This document shows positions 42,154-53,312 of a stretch of 64,000 bases of DNA, in pieces. The DNA comes from Cristatella mucedo (Eukaryota; Bryozoa; Phylactolaemata; Cristatellidae). Numbering within the stretch: position 1 is the first letter of the stretch; every line of letters starts with the position of its first letter. Location of the stretch: assembly GCA_009760855.2 (NCBI GenBank), contig WPIO01000053.1:2253501-2317500 (forward strand), given 5' to 3'. Under the pieces are notes generated by a model, which was given only the letters and a program-made list of their open reading frames with translations, was not told the origin of the DNA and did no database searches. The translations under genes were made by a program, and so were the position numbers.

Positions 42154-42930
42154 ATGAGTAAAGCCATAATTAGGGCTTGTTTAGATAAGGATACCACGTC
42201 CAAGTTGGTCCATGCATTCGTGACATCTCGTCTCGACTTCTGCAACTCACTGCTTACTGGCCTACCAGCATGTGCGATCAGGCGATTGCAGCTGGTGCAA
42301 AACTCTGCAGCTAGGCTTGTCTGTCGTGAGCGTCGCAGTTGCCACATTACTCCACTTCTCGCCGACCTGCACTGGTTACCAGTCAAGCAACGGATTGACT
42401 TCAAGGTTTTGTCGCTCACTTTTAGGTCTCTTCATTCTTTGGCTCCAGCTTATCTCTCAGATCTACTCCCCCATCAGGCCAAGCATCGTACCACCCGCTT
42501 TTCGGAATCTAACAGTCCACAAATATCTCGTACAAACCTTAAATCCTTTGGAGACCGTGCATTTAGCTCGTATGCTCTCACAGCCTGGAACTCCCTCCCG
42601 ACCTGCATCAGAACATCCCCCGACCTGACCACATTTAAAAGAAACTTAAAAACATACCTATTTAGGACAGCATTTAGTGGGTCCTTGTGATTCGTCCTCG
42701 ATGTGCTTATGCGTGCTGACACTGTTCATGCTGCCACTAACCACATTTGCATGCTGACCCAGTGCATGTAACCCCTAACCATGTTATTCATTTTGTTTGT
42801 TTTTCAAGCATGATTTTACTTACTATTCTATTGCGTATCACTTTGCAGCAAATGTAAAGCGCCTAGAAAGAGATTAAGTTCTCTGAGGGCGCTTTATCAA
42901 GTGCAATATTATTATTATTATTATTATAAT
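42154..42930 (+). mobile_element. LINE-A 3' copy, best-preserved ORF end
   Basis: An open frame of 178 codons (42154-42690) covers KLVHAFVTSRLDFCNSLLTG, CAIRRLQLVQNSAARLV, ADLHWLPVKQRIDFKVLSLT and FGDRAFSSY to the natural ORF end. It is followed by the 3' UTR and (ATT)n. It lacks the RT catalytic core, so it is 5'-truncated. Confidence 0.93.
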
Positions 42931-43049
42931 CAAAGCCACTTTCCTTTCTAATTCTACTCTCTCTACCCACAAAACCAACCACTAGGCCGTAGCTTTCTAT
43001 CAAATTTCGCTTCTCTTTAATAAGATGGAAAATTAGCCGCCTTTATGTA

Positions 43050-43318
43050 ATGTAATGCAATGAATCTCTGTCTCTAACTCCACAAGCCACAAAGACTATG
43101 TGGATGCTACGCAGGAGAGTTTTCTGTAACAAAGTCGAAGCGTAAGCGGCGGTCAGAACGCATTCGGTAGCCAACAGACTTCATCTCACGCAACAAAGAG
43201 AAAGTGGGAAGCATAGCAGAGTGAGGAGAGCAGTCGAGGTAGTGAGTAGTATGGAAGTAGCAGCTCAGGTCGGCTAGAAAGGATGAACTATAGTCGGCAG
43301 CAGGAGAGAAGTAATGTA
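43050..43318 (-). mobile_element. LINE-B 3' end copy 1
   Basis: The C-terminal ORF end and 3' UTR with GGAGTTAGAGACAGAGATTC and an ATTACATTACAT tail. It lies in tandem with the next LINE-B copy. Confidence 0.85.
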
Positions 43319-44198
43319 ATGTAATGTAATGTATCTCTGTCAGTAACTCCACAAAGTCATAAAGACCATGTGGGTGTTACGCAGGAGAGTTTTGTATAGC
43401 TCACTCACACCCGTAGCGGCTTTCGGTACGCATTCGGTACCCAACAGACTTCGTCTCACGCAACAAAGAGAAAGTGGGAAGCATAGCAGAGTCAGGAGAG
43501 CAGTTGAGGTAGTGAGTAGCATAGAAGTAGCAGCTCAGGACCGCTGAAAAAGACGTGCCATAGTCGGCAGTTGGAGAGTAGCTGTCGTTGCGTAAGAATT
43601 GTGGAAGCGAGTTCCACAGTCTAGGACCTGCAGAGCTAAAGCTTCTGTCGCCAACTGTCTTTAAGCGGAGGAATGGGACAGCTAATTTATTGTCCACACA
43701 GGACCTGAGGGCGCGAACAGGCTGAAACTGATGCAGCAGTTCAGCTAGGTACGAAGGAGCCAAGCCGTGGCGGGCCTTGTGGGTCAGCGTGAAAACTTTG
43801 CTCTGTATCCTTTGCTCAACCGGCAACCATCCTAGCTCTTTCAGCAAACGTGCTCAAACCGCTGGGACTTGAAGACCAGCCTTGCAGCCATATTCATAGT
43901 CCGCTGTAGTGGCATAATAGCTTTCTTTGGCAGCCCAGCCAAAAGGGAATTACAATAATCAAGCCGAGACAGAACTAAAGAGCTAGTTACATGTTTTTAC
44001 AAGCCACTATGGGAGACAGCTTCTAATCTTGGATAGGGATCGGATGTGATGGCTAGCTGTAGAGGCAGTCTTCTGAATGAAGCTTTTGAAATTGAGGCAG
44101 CTGTCGAACACGACACCTAGATTACGAGCACGTGGTGAAGGTCGCACGATAGCATCACCTATTAGAACAGCAAAGCCTTTTAATCCAGCCACACGCTT
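43312..44198 (-). mobile_element. LINE-B 3' copy 2
   Basis: An ATTAC-repeat tail at 43312, the 3' UTR, and ORF relics LGWLPVEQRIQSKVF, HARHGLAPSYLAELLHQF, ASTASHHIRSLSKIRSCLP. It ends abruptly at 44198, inside the RAVAGLKG block. Confidence 0.88.
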
Positions 44199-46300
44199 AG
44201 GGTGTTGTCTTTGTGTAGGAATCGTAGAAATTAGTTCCACAGCCTTGGACCTGCAGAGCGAAAGGTTATATCGCCAGCGGTCTTGAAGCGGAGGGACAGC
44301 TAACTTATTGTTCATACGCGACCTGCATGCACGAGAGTAGGCTAAAACAGGCACAGCAGTTCGGCTATGTATGGAGGAGCCAAGCCATGGCGGGCCTTGT
44401 GGGTAAGCATGAGAACTTTTGTTTGTATCCGTTGATCAACCAGCAGCCATCCTAGCTCTTTTAGCTGAGGAGACACACGCAGTCAAACCTCTGGGATTTG
44501 AAAACTAACCTTGCAGCCATATTCATAGCCAGCTGCAGTGGCCTGGTGGCATTTTTTGATAGTCTCGCCAAAATGGAGTTACACTGATAATATCTAGCCA
44601 ACCAGAACTAAGAAGCTAGTTAAATGTTTTGAAATCCGCCGTGAAAGGCAGTTTCTAACCTCGGAAAGAGGTCGGACGTGATGGCTATCCGTGGAAGCAG
44701 TCTTCTTAACGAAGGTTTCAAAATTTAGGCAGCTGTCGGAGACGATGCCTATATTCCGAGCAGGTCGCAAGAAAGCACCATCAATTAAAAGAGCAAAGCT
44801 TTCTATTCCAGCCAAACGCCAAGGGTTTCGTATGAGCAGCAGTTCATTTTTATTGTCTTTTAGTTTAAGGAAATTCTCCGACATGCAGGATCAAATGTCG
44901 ACAAGGTAAGCATTCAGTTTATCAGTCGCAGCAGCAGACTCCGAAAGTGAACAGCTGCGAATCTTTAGCACAAAAGTGATATCTTATTCTACGTGCCCGA
45001 ATCATTTTCCCCAGAGGTCGAATACAAAGGGAGAACAGCAATGGTCGAGGACGGGCCACTGAGAGATCCACAGTCGACTGGTCTGTTGGATGAGACCTGA
45101 CGCCCACATGACACAGATTGAACCCAATCAAACAAGTACGATTAAAACCCGCCAGTACCTCGACTGCAAGACCGATCGTTGTTCTCAATAGTTCAAGTAG
45201 GACGTCGTGATTAATGGTATCGAAGGTAGCTGATGGATCTAACAGAGCTCGGGCAGTGACATTACCGCGATCGTTGTTGCTGCATAGGATGTCATTGATT
45301 ACACGGAGGAGAGCTGTTTCAACCGAGTACTACCGCTTGAACCCCGATTGAAATTTGTTTGAAATTTTATTCTTTTCAATATGTGATACCAGCAGCTTAG
45401 CAACCATTTTTTTCAAGGATCTTTGAAAAAAGGAAGAAGATAAACTGGTCCATAGTTTGTATGGCCCTCCACACCTAATCCAGGCTTTTAAGCATCGGTC
45501 TAACGATGGCCAATTTGAAGGATTTGGGCATAACCCATTTTCCGAGAGAAGCATTAAACATCTCGGATATGGTCTGCCAGTGAAGACCACACAGATAATG
45601 TTATACGGACTTCAGAAAATGAGCACTTTTTACTAGACCTTATTAACATAGCCAGCTCGCATGCAGAAACCTTGGAAAATATTTTAAGGAAGGTCACATG
45701 TTGAGATTCAGCAAGTGCTTTAGTTGGAGGGGGCTTTATGGAGCCACGAACGTGTACAATTTTTTCAGAAAAGAAGGTTGACCACTTTTCGATCGAGCAG
45801 TTAGCATTTGGGGATTTAGACCTCTCAGAATTGGCCAGCAAATTTTTTACCGTCTTATAAATCTGTTTTGGGTCTGAGTGGCAGGACTTTGGATTTCGAG
45901 AGAAAAAAGCCCCTGGCCTTTCTAAAATTCCGGTTGTAGACTTAAATGAAGTCTTGAAATTGAATAGATCTATGTCTTACCCAGATTTTTTCTTAAAACC
46001 GCGTTCAAGCCTGTGCTTAACGCGGTGCATCTTTTGAACTTTTGCTGTAAATTGAAAGGAATATCCACGAATCTGTACGCGGACAGAATAAGTGGGAGAA
46101 TGCTTGTCAAGAGCACTCCGAAGTGTCATATTCACTGCAGCAGTGAGGTTACCAATGCTGACGGTCGAGTCTTTGTCCTGATCCATGAAGACCTGCCTCG
46201 CATATGGATTTAAAAAATGTGTCTTGGTCAATGAAAAAACATTCGACGTAAATCAGTTCTGAGTTTTATTACTAGGTCTAACAAATTATCCAGCTTATAC
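44199..46300 (-). mobile_element. LINE-B copy 3, longest, 3'-truncated by copy 2
   Basis: Starts in the WNSLPQFLR region and extends upstream through RT (FKRGSSTR-type relics, SGFKR, LVSHIEKNKISNKFQ) into the endonuclease-RT linker (SERSKSPNANCSIEKWSTFF, KVQKMHRVKHRLERGF). Every domain has stops and frame changes. Confidence 0.82.
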
Positions 46301-46545
46301 TGAGATTTAAGATATTCTGGCCAAACACCAGATCTGGTTTTGTTACTTCGTCCATAGCTCTCGCTACACATTCACATTACCTCTCGTTGATACTTTTCTC
46401 TAGAATATTTGTGACGAATTTTCTGTATAATATGAAACGTTTTCCATTAAATGAAAACGAGACCGCCCCTTTGCTGCGGAACCCCTAGACGGGACAGACT
46501 AAGCAGCATAGATTTTACCATGCGTCTGAGCGTCCTTCGCGCGCA

Positions 46546-46547
<2 letters not shown>

Positions 46548-46582
<35 letters not shown>

Positions 46583-46612
46583 ATAATATATATAATATAT
46601 ATAATATAATAT
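46548..46612. repeat. (AT)n repeat flanked by duplicated motif
   Basis: An AT/TATAA array with CGTCCTTCGCGCGCATG on the left and ATCCTTCGCGCGCATG on the right, so the array separates a short direct duplication. Confidence 0.8.
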
Positions 46613-47034
46613 AAATAGCATCCTTCGCGCGCATGCGCAAGAATAAAAAGCGAGCGTGGCGAGCGAGCCTTTCTCATGCACCAATGAGGTTCCGCATTCA
46701 TGAGGTATGTCTACATTATTCTACTCCAGTTGGGGCGCGGACAAAGAGAAACGCAGTGGAAGCCCACACCAGCATTTAAAAAGGCCGGCTGGAATCTTTC
46801 TATACGAACATCAATTAAACAGGCAGAATAGGACACACACGAGCTTAAAATTGTATAGATATCCTATAGCGCGTGTCAATCAACTTAGTTTGGCGGAATC
46901 TCGGCGAACAATATTTACGCAAAGAAAAATACCAGCTACTAATTGTCGACTGCCTCTCAAAGCGACATCTGCTGAGATCATGCTGCGGAGGGTCGGTACG
47001 TGGGCTCCGGAAGTATTCTTCAGGTATCTGGGTG

Positions 47035-47036
<2 letters not shown>

Positions 47037-47080
<44 letters not shown>

Positions 47081-47241
47081 TCTCTCTTGCTCTCCCTTTC
47101 TCTCGCTCTCTCTCTCTCGCGCTCTCTCTCTCTCTCTCTCTCGCTCTCTCTCCCTGTCTCCGTCTCTGTCTCGCTCTCCGTCTCGCTCTCTGTCTCTCTC
47201 TCGCTTTCTCTCTCTCGCTCTCTCTCCCTCTCCCTCGCTCT

Positions 47242-47313
<72 letters not shown>

Positions 47314-47355
47314 GCTCTCTCGCTCTCTCTTTCGCTTTCTCTCTCCCTCGCTCTA
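47037..47355. repeat. (CT)n microsatellite, about 320 bp
   Basis: CT units interrupted by CG and CC dinucleotides. Confidence 0.95.
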
Positions 47356-47780
47356 TCAAATAGCAGACTGTGAGTAAGGCGGGCGTGCAGGCTTAACTTC
47401 GGCGTAATCGCATGACAGGGCCGCGATCGGGGTGGGGGAGGGGGCTTCAAGGGTACACGCGACGCACGACTGCGGAGCGAGTGGAGAACCACGCTCACAC
47501 GGCCAGGTTTCATGCTCAGCTTGGCTAACGCGTTGGTGTCCAGGTCTCCCCAGACCTCCACATATAATCATGTAATTCATAATAATATGCATATACTAAT
47601 AAAATATATGTCTACTGTTGACAGCCACACTGACCAGCTGCCTGTCAGCAGGCTTAGCTGATACTAACTTAGTACCTCTTTTTAACTGTGGCCGCCTTGG
47701 CGTGGGATTCCCCTTAGAAGCAGCCTGGATGATAAGACATGGTCCACCCGTTAATATTTTCTGTCTGGACCGTTGCGGAG
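47356..47780. other. No gene recognised
   Basis: No conserved frame or known repeat. Confidence 0.3.
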
Positions 47781-48060
47781 CTTTTGAAGCTGGCCTTCTT
47801 TCTCCACTCTTTTTTTTTATCTTACCGGTTGCTGCTGCTTCGGTCGACAGTTCAATTCCGCATGCAGCAGGGGACTGTTATTACAGAGCTAAATCGCTTA
47901 CGAGCAAACTTTTATTACAGCAGAAGAAGAAGCTTTGCTTTCGAAATGTCGTGACTGTTGTAAATTGCAGTGATTTCAGCCGAGGCGCTCTTGTAACCTT
48001 TCGCTAGAAAACTAAAAGCCAGTATTCTTCATCATTACAAACAGTGATTATCAGCCAACT
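47781..48060 (+). repeat. Dispersed repeat R3, copy 2
   Basis: Shares TTTTGAAGCTGGCC, GTTGCTGCTGCTTC and TGATTTCAGCCGAGGCG with 40.54 kb. Confidence 0.5.
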
Positions 48061-48407
48061 GTGTTCGTTCACAACAGACAACTTAAGTCAAGACTCAGTG
48101 CAAACATGGTTTATCCACCAAAGCCGGAGGGCATAGGCGCCGTCTGTTATTCAGCGTTCATTATTTCAAAATAAACTAGATTTAATGGTCTTTACTTGAC
48201 GGATATGAAAATGCTTTGTATGAAAGTTATTCGGAAGCAGTGGGTGGCGAATCCGAATCGAATTGCGTGTACCCAGGTAGCGCACGGACACGTGCTAACC
48301 ACCTGTAGATTTATAGTAACTTTAGATTAAGCCCAAGCGAAAATTACGGGCACATTTTATTTAGGCAGGTCAATCGCTTACAAAGGGTGTGTTCAGCATT
48401 GCTTAAT

Positions 48408-48640
48408 AATACCAATAATAATAATCATTGTGTATAGCGCCATCGGAGAACTGAATCTCTTTCTAGGTACTTTTAAGATGCTGTAGGGAAAGCATTACCA
48501 ACTTATTGGTGGTAACATCCACAAGTAGCAGGCATTGTGTCAGCAGTAGATGAACACGAAGTACAAATCGCTAATAAATAGGTGCGTTTAAAGCTTCTTT
48601 TTAAATGTCACCATGTCAAAGGGCGTCCGTCGCTAGTTAG
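48408..48640 (-). mobile_element. LINE-A variant subfamily, 3' end
   Basis: (AAT)n, TGTATAGCGCCATCGGAGAA, then TTACCAACTTATTGGTGGTA, as at 38.1 kb. Confidence 0.75.
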
Positions 48641-49141
48641 AAAGCGTAGGTAGAAAGCGTCAGTGCAGTAGCATGAAATTTGGGGAATATTATAAAAAAA
48701 ATTCTACATATTCACTTGACCTGAGCAGTGCAAATTACTGGAATGAATTTATCAATTAAATGGAAAAATCAAAACCACGTGAAGGCGTCGATAAAAGATA
48801 AGTAAAATTGAAGGACAATAAAGGGGTCATGCAAGAGCACCGAAAAAGTAAGACATTTTAACCGATACATGGCGAAAAAAGAGATCATGAGAAGATTAAT
48901 GAACTCTATTGCGTCAAGAGAGAGCTTCAAAAGAGCATACGTATTCAAAATGTCCGGCTTATTAAAAGTAACCTTCCGCTCACGTCAGTTTGCGTGCTGG
49001 TTGCAACCTCCGTTTTAGCTCAGTTTTTTGGCAGAATTTAAAGGCTGAATATAAATTGCAGTTACAACATAAGCAACTACGCACTCACTCTGCGGTTTAT
49101 ATCCGGTAAATTAGGCACGAAGTTAATTCGAAGGCGATGCA

Positions 49142-49285
49142 AATAATAATAACAATAATAATAATTCACTTGATAAAGCGCCCTCAGAGAACTTAATCTC
49201 TCTCTAGGCGCTTTACATTTGCTGTAAAGTGAAATGCAATTGAATGGTAAGTAAAATCATGCTTGAAAAAACAAACGAAATGAAT
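49142..49285 (-). mobile_element. LINE-A 3' tail
   Basis: AATAATAAT, CACTTGATAAAGCGCCCTCA, TCTCTAGGCGCTTTACATTT, and 3' UTR to AATGAATAA. Confidence 0.88.
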
Positions 49286-50155
49286 AAATCCCGTGCACGC
49301 ACCTGTCAGATGGCAAAACGCCCGCACGGCTGTACAGTGCAAGCTGTATGTAAATGAGTTTGCCCAATCCTACAAAAAAGATAGATAACCTATGTATAAG
49401 CCTTGAAAATTAATCAGAAAAACAGAAAGATGAAAGGAGAAGAAAGCAGTAAGAAATGGGAAAAATTGCCCCCCTAAAAATTAAATATGGACTTAATAAC
49501 GGCTGAGTAAAAGACACTGCAAATTCTTGATGAGATATTGAGGTTGCTTCGCTACTTGCGATGGCCGACGGCAAGTTATTGTTAATTAGTCTGAGGCCAC
49601 GGCCTTGGCTACGAGGGTCTTACGGCTATAGTAAGTCGCCGCTATGTCACAATTGCTGACGTGACGCGTACGTCTGAGCGTGTTCGCGTGACTTTCAGTG
49701 CGAAATTTCCTCTATATTCCTTTTGTTCGTTGCTTCATGTATACTTTTATTGGAAATTTTCAAAGTAAAATTTTGCAAACTTGTGACTTCATCAAAGTAG
49801 TAAGTATGCACCGCTTCGTCGTGCGGGTAAAAAAAATTATTTTCACATTCAAGTCCGATACAGAATAGAAAAGGTAATTTTAAGGTTAGGTGCCATTCGT
49901 AATCTATATATTACATCCTAAAGTTGCTCCAGTTAAGAGTTACAGGTGGCAACATCTTGACTCGTCAATAATGCCCTCAACATCAACTCGTTCATTTTAC
50001 CTCTGCCGCCTGTAGTTGTCGTAACGATGCACTCTCCAGTATCGACCTTTGAAAGGCCACAGTACTTTTTTGTTCTACGCTTATTTTTAGTTGTGTGCTT
50101 CATCACTATTGCGTCATTATACAATCTATCTCATATTTCCGCTGGTACGCAATCA
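49286..50155. other. No gene recognised
   Basis: AT-rich, short frames only. Confidence 0.3.
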
Positions 50156-50159
50156 AGGA

Positions 50160-50635
50160 GGATGGCGACTTCAAGGTTCTCTCTCTCATTTTTGCCGCAT
50201 TCTGTGGCTTTCAAACACGTTCTGCTGCCTAACCTGACCGTGATTAGTGACGCGTGACACGTGACGCTTGCTTTTCAAGGTTTTCATTTTCCCCGCCCAC
50301 TCTTATATCTCAAGTCGCTCGTCTGAGCCTTCAAACCATCTTAGATCGTTCGGAGACTAAATCAACAGTTCATTATTCAAAAGCTGCGGAAATCATTGCC
50401 GAGTGACATCACGACACCCTCTGACTAGATGGCATTTATGAAGAAGCTAACAAATCCTCAGCCCCTCGCAGCATTTTTGTCACCAGCTTGACAAGTCTTC
50501 TGCCTCTGTATGCATGCCGATATTGTGTATTCTACCAAAAATCAATCTGCGCCCTTTCTTTGCAGCATATGTGGAATGCCTAAAGAAAGAAATGTAGTTC
50601 CCTTTCGGTGCTAAAATATTTCTAGTTTAGTTATC
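50160..50635 (+). mobile_element. Strongly diverged LINE-A copy
   Basis: The order GACTTCAAGGTTCTCTCTC, AAGCTGCGGAAATCATTGCC, GACATCACGACACCC and TTTGCAGCATATGTGGAATG follows LINE-A from HWLP to the 3' UTR at low identity. Confidence 0.6.
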
Positions 50636-51590
50636 CTTATCAATTATAATGAAAATTGATACAAGTTTCTGCGAATACCATTGAAATGCACCTCAAATAT
50701 TTCTCAAATATTATTAATTCAAAACTTCTGAAAGCCGCTATATTACCGCAGTAGGGGGAACTCTGTAAAGGAATTGCTCGAAAAACTTAGTGTAACTTAC
50801 TTGCTATTAGATAGATTCTGCTAATAATTCTGCTATATTTCTTAGCCCCGTTAAATGCTATTGATCACTATGAACTTCTTTAGCGCCTCTCACCTCGTCT
50901 AAGCATCGCTGGCACTGCACAGTGTTTAGGTCCCATCTCAGTACATGATTCTATAGCATTAACGTCAACGAGATGCAGTGATACCACGAGATTTCAAAAC
51001 TGTAGCTAAACATAGGGATCTAGGCTTGGTCAACTTATTTCTATATTGTATACTTTTTCTCTCGCAGATATAATCGCTGAGAATATACGGGTGTACCTGG
51101 CTTCGATCAATTGGCTAGATCATGGTACGCTGGGCAGACATTTAATACTGAAAGGCATTACAATTTTAAATTTTAATTACATTAAAAGACCTTGCTAAGT
51201 ATCAAACTTTCAAGTACAGCTCGGAAAACTTGAAAACCTAATAAAAAGAATTGGCCTTTACCAGAGTATCACCTGTAGTCTCTGCACGGAATCTCGATGT
51301 CCTGTTCCTTCCGGCGACCTTTCACTCGATTACAATAGCTCCACAGTCCAGCCTACCATTGTTTCTAGTTCTTCTAAATATCTCTGATGCATTTGACTAA
51401 AGTGATCCTCAGCACATCATCTTGCAGCTCCTCTCAAGTTTCCTCGTTTATCGCTAGCACATTGGATTATCTGGGTAATTCTAATCTTAGCAAAATATGT
51501 CGGAGTAGATATTTAGTTATCAGTGAGTATTTCGCATAGCCCTTCAACGTTTTTGGCATCTCCGAGTTTGGTCTTTGGCCACTTCTTTTT
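50636..51590. other. No gene recognised
   Basis: AT-rich. Part may be very old LINE sequence (AATATCTCTGATGCATTTGA is weakly reminiscent of RT). Confidence 0.3.
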
Positions 51591-51599
51591 TACTATCTG

Positions 51600-51775
51600 T
51601 ATTCTACCGTGATAGTCTAGGGGGAAGGTGCTCGCTCTCCATGACCGAGGTCGTGGGTTCGACTCCTGCAGTGGGCGATCCTGTATTTCCAACTGCAAGC
51701 GGTGGTGAAAGCCATTAAGGCTCTTCTGCCGCTATGCGATTGAGGCTGTTAAAATAAGCTAATATTAAAAGTGAT
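51600..51775 (+). mobile_element. SINE-B copy
   Basis: CGTGATAGTCTAGGGGGAAG head, GGGTTCGACTCCTGCAGTGG, CAAGCGGTGGTGAAAGCC, CTCTTCTGCCGCTATG, GGCTGTTAAAATAAGCTAAT. Confidence 0.88.
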
Positions 51776-52119
51776 CGCCAAACACAATCTTGGTTTACAT
51801 TCTACGCCGAGAATAATCAGCTCTATTTCGGCCATTTGATCTGTCGAAGACATGGACATCATTCGGCTAAGTGTAATTTCTTGTAACCTGCCTAGAAGAC
51901 TTGTCGAATCTGGTTGGCCGCAGGCTTCCTGTGGCGTAATAGTGATAAGATCAACCAAGGGCCACGAAAAAGTCTAGTGTCGTGCTCAAATGGGAAGACA
52001 ATTAGGAGTTCTTAAAAACAATCATTTTCAAAAAACAGCTGTTTACTTTGTTTTCAATTTTCAAAAAAACAGCTGTTTTACTGCTTTTTCATTTTTTCAT
52101 TACTTTTAAATAAATAAAT

Positions 52120-52302
52120 AATAATAAATCCTAGCTGATTAAACAGCCTCTTTTTGTATAGCGACATAAGAGCCTTTACGGCTATCACCACCGCTTGCAC
52201 TGGTGATACAGAATCGCCAACGGTAGGAATCGAACCCATGACCTCGGTCCTGAGGTCTTGAAAGCAACTGCCTTACCTAGTGTGCCATCACGGCTCACCA
52301 AT
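52120..52302 (-). mobile_element. SINE-B copy inside the hAT
   Basis: TCCTAGCTGATTAAACAGCC, TGTATAGCGACATAAGAGCC, ATCACCACCGCTTGCA, GGAATCGAACCCATGACCTC (B box in reverse), GTGCCATCACGGC. A full-length layout. Confidence 0.9.
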
Positions 52303-52455
52303 TCTACAGTCAATAGCTAGTTTTTGTGATAAGCAGCGTTTTATTTTATATCTTTCGCGATAATTTATAAATCAAGCTTACATTTTAATTCTTATAATGA
52401 TATTATAATTGTATTATGTTGATATTATAATAATATTTCAAGAATTCAAGTGCAT

Positions 52456-52961
52456 TCAAGCGAATTCTCTGAGACGCGATCTTTTTTTTTTACAGAAATT
52501 TGTACAGACCGAAAAAGCTCTTTCAACGTCCTTTGATGTAAGTTTAAGGGATAAACTATGCATTGTACAATTCCCGAAGATTTTCAGTGCGAAGGTTAGA
52601 GTTCCTGAAGAACGTAAACTTGGACTAAAGCCATTTGAAACTGTCTTTCCCTCCGACTGCAATCGACGATCCATCTTTTTGAAGCAACAAATTCAATTCA
52701 CCTTCAAGAGACAAGTTCACGCTTTTAGCATCACTTGACGGCTGTTCGACGACAAATATTACATCGTTGACTTCAAATAGACGAGACGCTAGATTTAGTG
52801 CGAAATTTAACATAGTTTTGACGGGGCGACAGAGGAATCTTTGAGGCTTCACAAGGGGTTCATGAAATCTTTGTTCAATCGCTCTTCAATGCGACACTTA
52901 AAAATTTTCTATGGCCTTTGTACAAATGCCCTTACTCAGATTAGAGAGCTTGTTGAACACG
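52456..52961 (-). pseudogene. hAT transposase, C-terminal part
   Basis: RIEERLNKDFMN, KPQRFLCRPVKTMLNFALNL, and KLTSKDVERAFSVCTNFCKK, the hAT dimerisation motif. These are in different frames with stops. It runs directly into the LTR element at 52962. Confidence 0.75.
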
Positions 52962-53206
52962 TGTAGCCCGAATTATTGTCTCGAATGGCACAAAACGCCA
53001 GCCGATGAGCAACACCACCAGTTTATTCCTCCTACACACGGAGCAGGGCGAAGCACGACTCTCCTCGCCCCTCTCGCCCACCGGAGTCCCCGACTTCCTT
53101 GGCAAAACAAACCACTAATCGCACGGCCCGGCTGCTTACCACATCGAGTGTCACAGCCCACTCGTACAGCGATCAGGAGCAGTGTCATCAATTAACTAAA
53201 ACCACA
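52962..53206 (-). repeat. 3' LTR of the recent LTR retrotransposon
   Basis: Nearly identical to the 5' LTR. It is preceded by a purine-rich tract (GATCAGGCGGGCA). Confidence 0.95.
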
Positions 53207-53312
53207 TGCCCGCCTGATCTGGAGATCAATTAACGACGTAGCCAGAGCAGCAAGCAGCTGTTCTTCTCTACTGCTTAGGCAGCGAGAAGGCTAAACATTA
53301 ACCACATAGTCC

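Noticed and set aside
46845-47561. 238- and 218-codon frames, Arg-Glu or Ser-Leu rich
   Set aside because: Translation of the (CT)n microsatellite.
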